Below are positions 24,466-32,597 of a DNA stretch of 64,000 nucleotides, one piece after another. How positions within the stretch are numbered: the first letter of the stretch is position 1; every line of letters begins with the position of its first letter. The stretch lies in the NCBI RefSeq assembly GCF_014646895.1, contig NZ_BMOD01000012.1, positions 62,001 to 126,000 of the forward strand, in the 5' to 3' direction. A model generated the notes under the pieces. The model was not told the origin of the DNA and ran no database searches. It saw nothing but the letters and a program-made list of their open reading frames with translations. A program made the position numbers and the translations under genes. Source of the DNA: Deinococcus roseus (GTDB lineage Bacteria > Deinococcota > Deinococci > Deinococcales > Deinococcaceae).

Positions 24466-25299
24466 TCAGAGCTTGCGGTACCCCCGCAGGTGCTCCACCT
24501 CCATGGTTTTGGGCCACACATCAGGTTGTGAATCTGGCCCAAGTTGTGAGGGAATCTCATAAATATTCAGCATGAACTGCATCGGGTAAGCAGGGCTTTG
24601 CTCTATGGTGCGGATTTTGACGTTGTCCACATGAAAATCAATGTGGGTTTCCGTCCAGTCCACGGCGTAGGTGTGGTAGCAGGAGGCGTCGATGGGCAGG
24701 GTGTCTTTGTAGAATTCATCCTGGATGCCGGGGTCTCCAAAAGGATGCACCCCGTAACCCACCACAGCGCTGTCCGGGGTCATCTGGTTGCCAAAAATCT
24801 CACAGATGCAGATTTCTGCGGATTTTTCGGGCTGGTCTTCAAAGCCAATCATCCACAGGGCGGCCATGTAACCCGGAATGGGCACGGCTTTCAGACGCAC
24901 CTCGAAATACCCATATTGAGGGGTGTAGAGGTGCACCTCGGGTTGAGGGGTGATGACTTTCAGGTCTGGTTTGAAACGGTGCTGCCCATTCGGGCTGCCC
25001 AAAGGTCCTGAAAAACACCCGGTCTGCAGGTTGGAGACCCGCAGAGGGCCATCAAAAGCAGGGTTCCAGGGTTGCTGGTCCTGATCGATGTGCAGTTTCA
25101 GGCTGTGCCCGGTCAGGCTGTAGCGGGCTTCTGTGCGGTCCGGGGTGCTCCACTGGGGCAGGTATCGGGGCAACCAGTGCTGTCTGTTCAGGGTGTCCTG
25201 ATCAAATTCCTCGGAGAATTCGAGCTGGTAACCGGGTTTTTCCAGCGGGTTGACCGGAAAATCGCCAATGTGTTTTTCAAAGGGTGCATCAACTGTCAT
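24466..25299 (-). CDS. GH16-family glycoside hydrolase-like protein, no signal peptide
   Basis: 277 residues from the ATG at 25299, chosen because TATATT lies 7 nt upstream on the minus strand (leaderless); a longer frame from 25332 has no signal. The GH16 beta-jelly-roll pattern is clear: YGYFEVRLKAVPIPGYMAALWMIG before the active site, and YHTYAVDWTETHIDFHVDNV after it. The catalytic motif, normally E-x-D-x-(x)-E, reads E-I-C-I-C-E: both glutamates are kept, but the central Asp is Cys. No secretion signal, unusual for a laminarinase-type enzyme. Either a modified intracellular GH16 or a non-hydrolytic lectin-like derivative. Confidence 0.85.
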   Translation of the reverse strand: MTVDAPFEKHIGDFPVNPLEKPGYQLEFSEEFDQDTLNRQHWLPRYLPQWSTPDRTEARYSLTGHSLKLHIDQDQQPWNPAFDGPLRVSNLQTGCFSGPLGSPNGQHRFKPDLKVITPQPEVHLYTPQYGYFEVRLKAVPIPGYMAALWMIGFEDQPEKSAEICICEIFGNQMTPDSAVVGYGVHPFGDPGIQDEFYKDTLPIDASCYHTYAVDWTETHIDFHVDNVKIRTIEQSPAYPMQFMLNIYEIPSQLGPDSQPDVWPKTMEVEHLRGYRKL

Positions 25300-25306
25300 G
25301 GGGCCC

Positions 25307-25312
25307 AATATA
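25307..25312 (-). promoter_or_regulatory. Leaderless -10 box of the GH16 gene
   Basis: TATATT on the minus strand, 7 nt before the ATG at 25299. Confidence 0.6.
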
Positions 25313-25350
25313 CCCAGAGTTTGCGCAGCCAATGAAGACAGAAGGCAGCA

Positions 25351-25381
25351 TTGTTATGTTGTAAACATATTTTGATACAAT
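25351..25381 (+). promoter_or_regulatory. Leaderless promoter of the 116-residue protein, with small palindrome
   Basis: TTGTTA (25351-25356), 19-nt spacer, TACAAT (25376-25381), ATG 6 nt later. ATGTT-GTA-AACAT at 25355-25367 is a perfect inverted repeat overlapping the -35. Confidence 0.5.
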
Positions 25382-25387
25382 GATTTC

Positions 25388-25738
25388 ATGATTCCTGCTG
25401 CCACCACCACCCTGAACATGGTCCGCTTTGAGTTGCTGAAGGCCGAAAAACAGCTGGCCCTGCCAGATCAGCATGCCCATGCGGTCTGTCTGGAAGCCCT
25501 GTGGAAAACCTACCACCTGGCCCGCCCCCACACCCGCCGTGAGGACAACAAAATGCCCTTCTCCGAAATCCCCCAGCCGATTGTCAATGCCAGGAACTGG
25601 TCTGTGGGTGCTGCAGAGGCCAGAAAACCCCTGCAGGCTGCCCTGAAGCTGCACCAGCAGATGCAGCAGGGGCAACTGGGCTGGACCATGTGGAACCAGC
25701 TGGCAGACCATGTTCTGGAAGCCATGCACCTGCTGTGA
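25388..25738 (+). CDS. Hypothetical protein, 116 residues
   Basis: Soluble, helix-rich and His/Gln-rich (MVRFELLKAEKQLALPDQHAHAV, LKLHQQMQQGQLGW). No family recognised. It is divergent from the GH16 gene and has its own leaderless promoter. Confidence 0.6.
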   Translation: MIPAATTTLNMVRFELLKAEKQLALPDQHAHAVCLEALWKTYHLARPHTRREDNKMPFSEIPQPIVNARNWSVGAAEARKPLQAALKLHQQMQQGQLGWTMWNQLADHVLEAMHLL

Positions 25739-25893
25739 GCACCATTGTGGGACGGGGTTTTGTTTGCCATGAACTGTAATCGCTATCGAAAACGAATTCC
25801 AGGAAACGAAAGTATCGATTTTTCAAAAGTGTTCCCATAAGGAAAAACCGTTCCAAAAAGATTTTAATGAGGATATTCGCAAAATGGAAAGGA

Positions 25894-25922
25894 TTCCATT
25901 TTGCGTTGAAGTTGCGTATCAT
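25894..25922 (+). promoter_or_regulatory. Leaderless promoter
   Basis: TTCCAT (25894-25899), 17-nt spacer, TATCAT (25917-25922), ATG at 25929 after 6 nt. This decides the start of the downstream gene. Confidence 0.55.
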
Positions 25923-25928
25923 GGAAGA

Positions 25929-26393
25929 ATGACATCAGCAGAACTTTCAAAAGAAAGAAACAAAAACTCTTTCTGGAATCTGCGAAAGGAGGGCGTGATC
26001 CTCAAGATTGATGTGTGGGCAGGCTACACCTCCAGTGCCAGCATCCTGAAAGGACTGCTGTACGGGCCACCTGAACCTCCGGCCCAGCACAGCTGGTTCA
26101 TCAGCCACTTTCAGCTTCCTGCAGATGTGGAACTGCAGGAATTTTACCGTCCCCCCGGTCAGAACATGCATCAGGTGATCAGGCAGGCCCACCTTCCTGA
26201 GGTCCTGGCCCAGCAGATCCTGCAAGACCTGGTGAGCGCCATGGTCAGCCAGCGCATCCAGCGGGTGGATGCCCTGATCCTGGGGCTTGCGCTTGCCGAT
26301 CCTCCGGTGGTCACGGTGGGCCGGATGCGCACAGCCCAGATTTTTTACCTGGGCAGGTACCAGCAAAAAAATCCAGAGCCAGAAAAAGCCTGA
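25929..26393 (+). CDS. Hypothetical protein, 154 residues
   Basis: Start placed at 25929 because a -10 box ends 6 nt before it; an upstream ATG at 25884 would lie within the promoter. Soluble protein with segments SASILKGLLYGPPEPPAQHSW and VDALILGLALADPPVVTVG. No domain recognised. Confidence 0.6.
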   Translation: MTSAELSKERNKNSFWNLRKEGVILKIDVWAGYTSSASILKGLLYGPPEPPAQHSWFISHFQLPADVELQEFYRPPGQNMHQVIRQAHLPEVLAQQILQDLVSAMVSQRIQRVDALILGLALADPPVVTVGRMRTAQIFYLGRYQQKNPEPEKA

Positions 26394-26428
26394 AAACCCT
26401 CAGGTTTCGAGGGGCAAGGTTTGAGGCA

Positions 26429-26446
26429 AAGCTGTCTGGACAGCTT
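26429..26446. promoter_or_regulatory. 18-bp perfect palindrome, operator-like
   Basis: AAGCTGTCTGGACAGCTT: 8-bp arms with a 2-bp centre, 90 nt before the next gene. It is either an operator or a small hairpin closing the preceding gene; no T-run follows. Confidence 0.45.
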
Positions 26447-26525
26447 GACCGTTCACTGACACATTGCTGGCAATTGAAGCAGAAAAAAGGTTCCTTTTGA
26501 CATGATTCTGACAGGAAATTCAGGT

Positions 26526-26531
26526 TAAACT
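26526..26531 (+). promoter_or_regulatory. Leaderless -10 (TAAACT)
   Basis: TAAACT ends 6 nt before the ATG at 26538; no well-spaced -35. Confidence 0.4.
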
Positions 26532-26537
26532 CAGCCC

Positions 26538-26858
26538 ATGTCGGATGTCAGAAGTGCCCGCAAGCGCCTGAAAGATGCACAAGACCTGCTGCAGGACCCC
26601 ATCCCCGAACACCACCCGGATGTGCGGCTGGCCTTGCTGTCGGCTTACCAGACCCTGACAGACCTCAGCCACCTGAATTTCGACCCTCCCCACAAGGCCC
26701 TGGTCTTTCAGGATTTTCGCCTCAACCACAACTGGTCCCGTGATTTGATTCAGGACGCCCTGTCCTGCCTGGATGAAATGAAAACGGAATCTTCAAAACG
26801 CCTGAACCTGCTGACTGCTGCTGCAGAATACGTGCGCGAAGCTTACCTGTTGATCTGA
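26538..26858 (+). CDS. Hypothetical protein, 106 residues
   Basis: Soluble, mainly helical (SARKRLKDAQDLLQDPIPEHH ... LTAAAEYVREAYLLI). Looks like a small helical-bundle protein; no family assigned. Confidence 0.6.
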   Translation: MSDVRSARKRLKDAQDLLQDPIPEHHPDVRLALLSAYQTLTDLSHLNFDPPHKALVFQDFRLNHNWSRDLIQDALSCLDEMKTESSKRLNLLTAAAEYVREAYLLI

Positions 26859-26880
26859 AGTTTCTGATGTTGTATCCATC

Positions 26881-26910
26881 AAAAAACCCTGCCAGTGAGG
26901 ACTGACAGGG
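26881..26910 (-). terminator. Intrinsic terminator of the GH43 gene
   Basis: On the minus strand CCCTGTCAGT / ACTGGCAGGG (one mismatch, 4-nt loop) is followed by TTTTTT. It lies 28 nt past the GH43 stop. Confidence 0.85.
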
Positions 26911-26937
26911 GCAAAAAACAGGGTGATTTTCTGGAAC

Positions 26938-27990
26938 TCAGGGCAGGCCTGGGTCTCCAGAAGGCAGAGGCACATCCACCCACAAAGGATCAGGGGTGCC
27001 AAAAATGGGCAGGCCATCTGCGCCCCAGGTGATTTTCTGGGCACGGGCCAGCCTGGCCCCTCCGCATTGCTGACCGGGGAAGGCGTTGGCGTGGTACACC
27101 ACCCAGTCTTCGGTGCCGTCGGGGGATTTGAAGAAACCGTTGTGCCCTGGCCCGAAAGCCTGATTGGCGTCGCTGCGGGTCAGCACCGGGTCGGGGAGTT
27201 TCATCCAGGAGGCGGGGTCCAGCAGGTTGGCATGCACATTGGCTTTCAGCAGGCCCAGTTTATAGTCATCGGTCCAGCAGCCACTGCCAGAGAAGGCCAG
27301 AAACAGATCATCGTTGTGGTAGAGCACCACTGGCCCCTCGTTGACTGCGGCCCCCTGCATTTCCCAGAACAGGCTGGGAGTGGAAATTTCACTGCGTTCA
27401 CTGGAAAGGGTCCAGGGGTTTTCCATGGAGGCGATGTAGATGTTCTGGGGTTTCTCGTAGGGCATGTGGTCCTGGGGGGTGCCACTGTAGATCAGGTAAA
27501 GTTTGCCTTCTGCTTTGAGGATGGAGGCATCAATGGACCAGAAGTCATGCTGGGCATCGAAGACTTTGCCTTTGAGGGTGTACGGACCCATGGGGTCTGT
27601 GCTGGCACTTTCGGCCACATACATGCGCTGTTCTGAGCAGCATTTCTCCGGCCCTGCAGTGTAATAGAGGTACCAGTGTTTGCCATTGGGGCCGTCCAAC
27701 AGATGAAATTCGGGTGCCCACACATTGCAGCAGCCGTCTCCTGTGGGCTGGAACACCTGCACGGCTTCAGCCTGGTCCAGTCCGGCCAGGCTGGCAGCTT
27801 TGCGGAAGCGGATGTCTGCTCCAGTGGTGTAGGTCATGTAATAAAACCCCTCATGAAACACAATGTGGGGATCTGCGCCTGCGGAAGACAGAACCGGATT
27901 GGAAAACGTTTTGGCCTGCTGGGCACTGGAAAACCCCAGGACCAGGGCCAGCAGCAGGTGGGTGAACAGCAGCACAATTCTGGAGGGCAT
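26938..27990 (-). CDS. Secreted GH43-family glycoside hydrolase
   Basis: 350 residues from the ATG at 27990, with AAAGGA 9 nt upstream and a good signal peptide (VLLFTHLLLALVLGFSSAQ); a longer frame from 28050 is rejected. Five-bladed propeller motifs: NPVLSSAGADPHIVFHEGFYY (catalytic Asp), WSIDASILK (pKa-modulating Asp) and AVNEGPVVLYH (general acid Glu). Likely an extracellular arabinofuranosidase, arabinanase or xylosidase. Upstream is a promoter whose spacer is filled by an AT-rich palindrome of the ROK/XylR type, so pentose induction is plausible. Confidence 0.9.
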   Translation of the reverse strand: MPSRIVLLFTHLLLALVLGFSSAQQAKTFSNPVLSSAGADPHIVFHEGFYYMTYTTGADIRFRKAASLAGLDQAEAVQVFQPTGDGCCNVWAPEFHLLDGPNGKHWYLYYTAGPEKCCSEQRMYVAESASTDPMGPYTLKGKVFDAQHDFWSIDASILKAEGKLYLIYSGTPQDHMPYEKPQNIYIASMENPWTLSSERSEISTPSLFWEMQGAAVNEGPVVLYHNDDLFLAFSGSGCWTDDYKLGLLKANVHANLLDPASWMKLPDPVLTRSDANQAFGPGHNGFFKSPDGTEDWVVYHANAFPGQQCGGARLARAQKITWGADGLPIFGTPDPLWVDVPLPSGDPGLP

Positions 27991-28100
27991 GCAGGGAAAT
28001 CCTTTCTGGTCAAAAAGCAGGCCTGACCGCGACACAGTCAGGCCGTCCACCCGGTGGCAGGATGCAGCAGACGCCAGCAGGCAAATGCTGGTTCGTGGAA

Positions 28101-28120
28101 AAGGGGTGTTTTGACCCCTT
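28101..28120. promoter_or_regulatory. Stem-loop at the start of the GH43 leader
   Basis: AAGGGGT-GTTTTG-ACCCCTT, 7-bp perfect arms, just downstream of the predicted transcription start on the minus strand. Confidence 0.5.
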
Positions 28121-28121
28121 C

Positions 28122-28151
28122 ATACTAACAAATATTTTTGTTTACTGTCAA
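28122..28151 (-). promoter_or_regulatory. GH43 promoter with operator in its spacer
   Basis: On the minus strand TTGACA (28146-28151), 18-nt spacer, TAGTAT (28122-28127). The inverted repeat AACAAA-TATT-TTTGTT (28127-28142) occupies the spacer, like operators of ROK-family XylR repressors. No ROK gene is in the window. Confidence 0.7.
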
Positions 28152-28400
28152 TCATTTTTTAAAATTCTGCAGGATTTTTCAGGGCAGTCAGGGAAATGTT
28201 TCAGAAATCTCCTCGCAGCAGAAGGTTTTCAGGCGAATGTTTTGGTCCTGTGGTTTGAGTGGGCGGCAAATGGCATGAATTGTGCAGATTAAAAGTGATA
28301 AAAATTGAACATAAACAAGTTTTTCTGCTGGAAACCCATTGCCATCTTGCAAACACAATAAAGGGCCATTGCTGGCCCTCTGGAAGAATGCAGATGGATT
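28152..28400. other. AT-richer intergenic region
   Basis: No ORF, repeat or RNA gene recognised between the GH43 promoter and the DUF4386 stop. Confidence 0.5.
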
Positions 28401-29117
28401 TTAAGCGGTCTGGGTGACCAGTGGCCGGGCAGGCCGCATCCCTTTGAAAATCAGCCACAAAGCCAGAGACAGCTCTGAAACCATGCCTGGCAGGGCCACC
28501 AGCATCAGGAAGAAGGTTTTGTACTGCTCATAACTGGGGAGCAACAGGTGGGCAAAACCATCAATCAGGTAGGCCAGACCTGCCAGGAACAGCAACCCTC
28601 CCAGCAGTCTGGGCATGGAGCGGGAGCGGTACACCAGATGCCCCACCAGCAGCAAGTGCATGCCAAAAAACACCAGGGCCAGCACCCAGCCGTATTTGTA
28701 GCCTTGTAGGAACAGCAGCATCAGGGATTGGGCTTGCTCTGGGGCAAAATTGCCATTCAGAACCAGCAGCACCATCACATGGTTCAGTGCCACCACGCCA
28801 TACATGGCGGCATACACCAGCCTGAAAGCGGCTGCCAGCAAACTGAGTCCTGCATGGGTAGGTTTCAGCAGCAGGTACAGGCACACCGCCACCACGATGT
28901 CCAGCACCACAATCAGCAAATCTGCTGCAATGCTGCCCCGAAAAAGCTGCGGTGAGGCCAGCAGGTTTTGCAGCGTCAGGGTGGCATTTTCGGCAACAAT
29001 CAATCTGGAGCGCACAAAAAATTCTGCGAAGAAGGCCAACAGGGCCATCAGGAGCAGGCTGCTTCCTGCAATTCGGGCGGTGGTGCTGGACATGGGTAGG
29101 GGGGTTGGCTGGTTCAT
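28401..29117 (-). CDS. DUF4386-type integral membrane protein
   Basis: 238 residues with about six hydrophobic segments (SSLLLMALLAFFAEFFV, LLIVVLDIVVAVCLYLLL, LAYLIDGFAHLLL and others), matching the DUF4386 family of small membrane proteins of unknown function. AGGAG lies 8 nt before the ATG. It is divergent from a TetR regulator through a mirror-symmetric promoter-operator, so it is almost certainly that regulator's target. It may take part in detoxification or membrane response; no transport motif is visible. Confidence 0.85.
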   Translation of the reverse strand: MNQPTPLPMSSTTARIAGSSLLLMALLAFFAEFFVRSRLIVAENATLTLQNLLASPQLFRGSIAADLLIVVLDIVVAVCLYLLLKPTHAGLSLLAAAFRLVYAAMYGVVALNHVMVLLVLNGNFAPEQAQSLMLLFLQGYKYGWVLALVFFGMHLLLVGHLVYRSRSMPRLLGGLLFLAGLAYLIDGFAHLLLPSYEQYKTFFLMLVALPGMVSELSLALWLIFKGMRPARPLVTQTA

Positions 29118-29160
29118 GGGGTTCTCCTGAAGACTGCAGGAGCAGAAAGTTGGCTTTCTG

Positions 29161-29214
29161 CTCTTGACAGGCTTACACTGTAATCCTAAGCTTACGGTGT
29201 AAGCCTGTCAAGAG
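29161..29214. promoter_or_regulatory. Mirror-image divergent promoter-operator of DUF4386/tetR
   Basis: Arms 29161-29183 and 29192-29214 form a 23-bp inverted repeat with one mismatch. Each arm contains a divergently pointing -35 TTGACA and an operator TTACACTGTAA / TTACGGTGTAA. Putative -10s: TAAGCT (29187-29192, plus) and TAGGAT (minus), each 17 nt from its -35. The regulator would therefore block both promoters alike. Confidence 0.85.
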
Positions 29215-29260
29215 GGGGATGCCCGAAATGCCCTACAATGAACCCACAGCAGGAGGCCCC

Positions 29261-29926
29261 ATGACCACGCCCAGCGATCCCACTGCCCCCCGAACCCCCC
29301 TGAGCAAACAGCGTGTGCTGCAAGCCGCACTCAGGTTTGCAGACCAGCACGGTCTGGAAACCCTCAGCATGCGCAGGCTGGGACAGGAACTGGGGGTGGA
29401 GGCCATGTCGCTCTACAAGCATGTGGCCAACAAAGAAGCCCTGCTGGACGGCCTTGCAGATCTGTTGATCGCTGAAATTGAGGTGCCTGCAGAAGCCGCA
29501 GACTGGCAGGAGGCCATGCGCAAGCGGGCACAATCTGCCCACCAGATGCTGCTGCGCCACCCCTGGGGGAAAGCCCTGATGGGAGCACGGCTGAACATTG
29601 GTCCGGCGATGGTGCGCTATGTGGATGTCACGCTGGGCTGGCTGCTGAATGCAGGTTTTTCGGTGGGTCATGCGCTGGATGCCTGGCATGCCCTGGACAG
29701 CTACATCTATGGTTATGCCCTGCAGGAACTGAACTTGCCCTTTGAACCTGAGCAGTCTGCAGACATCGCTGCTGCTTTTCTGTCCCATTTGCCTGCAGAG
29801 GTGTTCCCGCACTTTCATCGGGTGGTGGGCCAGATCATGACGTCAGGCCGCACCGAAAGCTTTGAGTTTGGTCTGGATTTGCTGCTTGCAGGTCTGGAAC
29901 GGGTCAGGACCGGGCAAAAAATCTAA
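29261..29926 (+). CDS. TetR-family regulator (TetR_C type)
   Basis: 221 residues from the ATG at 29261, with AGGAGG upstream; the longer frame from 29219 overlaps the leader. HTH: LSKQRVLQAALRFADQHGLETLSMRRLGQELGVEAMSLYKHV, then the class-B TetR C-terminal domain (FSVGHALDAWHALDSYIYGYALQE). It probably binds the doubled TTACACYGTAA sites between it and the divergent DUF4386 gene. Effector unknown. Confidence 0.9.
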   Translation: MTTPSDPTAPRTPLSKQRVLQAALRFADQHGLETLSMRRLGQELGVEAMSLYKHVANKEALLDGLADLLIAEIEVPAEAADWQEAMRKRAQSAHQMLLRHPWGKALMGARLNIGPAMVRYVDVTLGWLLNAGFSVGHALDAWHALDSYIYGYALQELNLPFEPEQSADIAAAFLSHLPAEVFPHFHRVVGQIMTSGRTESFEFGLDLLLAGLERVRTGQKI

Positions 29927-29977
29927 TCCCGATCCAGTGTTTTTAGACCCCATTGCAGTCTGTGGTCAGGATCGGCC

Positions 29978-29983
29978 TAAAAT
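29978..29983 (+). promoter_or_regulatory. Leaderless -10 (TAAAAT) setting the start of the GAF protein
   Basis: TAAAAT ends 7 nt before the ATG at 29991. TTGCAG at 29953-29958 is a possible -35 with 19-nt spacing. Confidence 0.5.
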
Positions 29984-29990
29984 GGAAGGG

Positions 29991-31424
29991 ATGCTCAACA
30001 CGGAACAGTTGAAAATGTTCATCAACAGCATGCCTGGCTGGGTGCTCTTGCTGGACCACGAAGCCGAATGCTTTCTGTTCAACCAGGCTTTTGCAGACAA
30101 CCTGTTCTCTTTTCCCAGCAGTGGCAAGCTGGGGGCCACATCCAGAGACACCAGCGTTCCCTTCTGGTTTCAGCACCTGCAGACCACCTTTGAGAATGGC
30201 CGTCCGGTGGACATCAACCAGATCATCCGTGAAGTGCTGCACCTGGGGGTGGCCCAGCAGCACCGGGTGCAGCTGGAGCTGCAAGAAGGCCCGCAGTGGG
30301 CCACCTTGCAGGTCACCCTGCTGCCTGCCTCCAATTCCACAGACACGGTGTATTGTGTGCAATTCCAGTTTGAAGCCAGCAATGTGGCAGACCTTTCCCG
30401 GCAGAACCACCAGCTGGAGCAGGAACTGGGCCTCCTGAAACGGCTGCAAGTGCTGCTGGCCCACAACGACAGCCTGGAGGGGGTGTTCAGCACCGTGGTG
30501 AATGCCACCTTCGAGATCATGGACCATGCGCTGGTGTATGTGGTCTTTGAAGAAGCGGGGCAATTGCGGCTGGGACCTTCCAGAGGAGGAAAGCCCGATC
30601 CGGCCGTGCTGTCCCTGCCCAACACGGCTGTAAGGCGTGCCCTCAGCACCCATGAAATTTTGCATCTTGAGAACACCATGAATGCCCCCGCAGGGCTGCA
30701 CCTTCCTGCTGATCTGGTTTCTTTGCTGGCGGTTCCTTTTGGACGCTCCAGACAGACCCATGGGGTCCTGATGGTGGAAAGCCGGGATTTGCCCCTGAAT
30801 AGGCGCAACCTGCAGGCCCTGCAGATGGTGGTCAGCCACCTGAATGTCGCGCTGGACACCGTGGCCCTGCACCACCGGGTCAACGATGACCTGCGCAGGC
30901 TCACCGCCCTGTACGGGGTCAGTCAGGCCATTCACCAGCACCGCTCCCGGCAGGGATTGCTGGAAGACATTGCCCAGCGGGTGCAAGAAGCCCTCCTGGT
31001 GCGCTGGAGCCTGATTTTCACGCTCACAAAAGACGGTCAGGGGGTGGCCAATGCAGCAGGTGCGGCCCGCTCTGCCCCCAACCTTTCTCTGGCCCTGGAT
31101 TTTCAGGAATTGCAGGCTGGACTCTCTGGCTGGGTGATGCGGGAACGCAAACCTGCCCTCTCGCTGAAGAATGTGCCAGATGACCGGGAAAGCCCACTGG
31201 TGCAGGAACGCCGCCGCCAGCAGCAAATCGGCTCGGTGATTGTGGCCCCCCTGCTGGACCCGGAAACCCCCAGGGTGCTGGGCACCCTCACGGTGCTGAA
31301 TGGCCTGCAGGATCCCGATTTCACAGATGCAGACGTGCAACTGGTGATGAGTGTGGCCCATCAGGTGGCGGTTTCCCTGTCGCAACGTGAATTGCTGGAC
31401 CGTTTGCTGCATCTGGGCAGATGA
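29991..31424 (+). CDS. PAS-GAF-GAF sensory protein without output domain
   Basis: 477 residues from the ATG at 29991 (leaderless-type -10 just before). Residues ~1-125 form a PAS-like domain (MFINSMPGWVLLLDHEAECFLFNQAF). A coiled coil follows (LEQELGLLKRLQVLL), then a first GAF ~140-290 (VFSTVVNATFEIMDHALVYVVFEE ... SLLAVPFGRSRQTHGVLMVES) and a second GAF ~310-470 (GLSGWVMRERKPALSLKNVPDD ... GSVIVAPLLD). No kinase, GGDEF or HTH region remains, so it likely acts through a protein partner, possibly the neighbouring kinase systems. Confidence 0.85.
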   Translation: MLNTEQLKMFINSMPGWVLLLDHEAECFLFNQAFADNLFSFPSSGKLGATSRDTSVPFWFQHLQTTFENGRPVDINQIIREVLHLGVAQQHRVQLELQEGPQWATLQVTLLPASNSTDTVYCVQFQFEASNVADLSRQNHQLEQELGLLKRLQVLLAHNDSLEGVFSTVVNATFEIMDHALVYVVFEEAGQLRLGPSRGGKPDPAVLSLPNTAVRRALSTHEILHLENTMNAPAGLHLPADLVSLLAVPFGRSRQTHGVLMVESRDLPLNRRNLQALQMVVSHLNVALDTVALHHRVNDDLRRLTALYGVSQAIHQHRSRQGLLEDIAQRVQEALLVRWSLIFTLTKDGQGVANAAGAARSAPNLSLALDFQELQAGLSGWVMRERKPALSLKNVPDDRESPLVQERRRQQQIGSVIVAPLLDPETPRVLGTLTVLNGLQDPDFTDADVQLVMSVAHQVAVSLSQRELLDRLLHLGR

Positions 31425-31463
31425 ACACACACGGAAGGTGCCGCTGACCCTCAAAATGAACCC

Positions 31464-32435
31464 ATGACCTCAGCCATCTCCGGAGTGACCCTCAAGATCC
31501 TCACGTTGCTGGAACTGCCAAAAGTGGGCCAGCAGACCGTCAAGAAACTGCTGCAGTACCCGCACTTGCAGGCCACACAGGACCTGCAGGAACTCGGATT
31601 TCTGGACCCCAGGTTGTATCAGGCGCTGTCTCAGCCTCAGGTCCTGCAGCAGGCCAGCGAAAATGTGCAGAAGCTGCAAGAGCAGGCCGACCAACAGGGC
31701 ATGCAGGTGTTCAGCCTGCTGGACCCCCAGTACCCAGATCTGCTCAGAACTTCCAGCGATGCCCCCCTGCTGCTGTACCTGCAGGGCAACTGGGAGGCAA
31801 CAGACCGGCATTTCACGGTGGTGGGCACCCGCACCCCCACCCGGCATGGTGAAATCACCTGTGAACGCATCACCCGGCATTTTGTGCAGCAGGGCTTCGG
31901 GGTGGTGGCCGCGCTGGTTCCGGGGTGCGCCAGCATCGGTCTGCAGACGGCTTTGCAAGAGGAGGTCCCATCTGTGGCGGTGCTGGCTGCAGGACTGGAC
32001 CAGCCTCTTGCTCCGGCCCTGAACCGTATGATTGACCAGATCCTGCAGCAGGGGGGCACCCTGATCAGTCCTTTTCCGCCTGGAACGGTCTTCCGCAACC
32101 ATCAGCAGGTCCAGCGGGACCGCCTGATGACCCTGCTGGGTCTGGGGGTGCTGCTGGTGCAGAGTGGCCTGGATGGGACCAGTGTGCATCCCCTGAAAAT
32201 CGCCTTGCAGGAAAACCGTCCGGTGGCTGTGCCTGCCCTCAGCCAGAGAGACCAGCAGGACGCAGCAGAGGTCACGGCCCTCAACCAGAAGTTGTTCTTG
32301 CAGGACCCTCAGGTGGCTTCTGTACTGGACCTGACCGAACAGCAGATTCAGCACATTCTTTTGCTGCATGGCAAAGAAGATTACACCCGCTTTGAGGAGC
32401 AGATGGGATTTGCTGAGATGTCCCTGAAGAATTGA
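31464..32435 (+). CDS. DprA/Smf-like protein, divergent
   Basis: 323 residues. N-terminal HhH-like region (LLELPKVGQQTVKKLLQYP) and a Rossmann (SLOG) core: FTVVGTRTPTRHGEITCERI, FGVVAALVPGCASIGLQTAL (in DprA usually VSGLARGID), VAVLAAGLDQPLAPALNRM and QGGTLISPFPPGT. DprA loads RecA on incoming ssDNA during transformation. The strongly altered second glycine motif suggests a paralogue with another role, for example a SLOG-type nucleotide sensor. It sits between the GAF protein and the giant kinase. Confidence 0.8.
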   Translation: MTSAISGVTLKILTLLELPKVGQQTVKKLLQYPHLQATQDLQELGFLDPRLYQALSQPQVLQQASENVQKLQEQADQQGMQVFSLLDPQYPDLLRTSSDAPLLLYLQGNWEATDRHFTVVGTRTPTRHGEITCERITRHFVQQGFGVVAALVPGCASIGLQTALQEEVPSVAVLAAGLDQPLAPALNRMIDQILQQGGTLISPFPPGTVFRNHQQVQRDRLMTLLGLGVLLVQSGLDGTSVHPLKIALQENRPVAVPALSQRDQQDAAEVTALNQKLFLQDPQVASVLDLTEQQIQHILLLHGKEDYTRFEEQMGFAEMSLKN

Positions 32436-32597
32436 TTGATTTCCTGCAGGGCAAAAATAAGATTTTTGTTGGGTTTCCATGGGTATGCTGTGGGGGTTCA
32501 CTGGCCCAGGTGGGCCGATCTTCGACCCCTCACACACAACCTGTCTGTGCAGTCAAGGTTCTGCCTCTGGAGACGGGTTTTCCAGAAAGGCCCTGCC

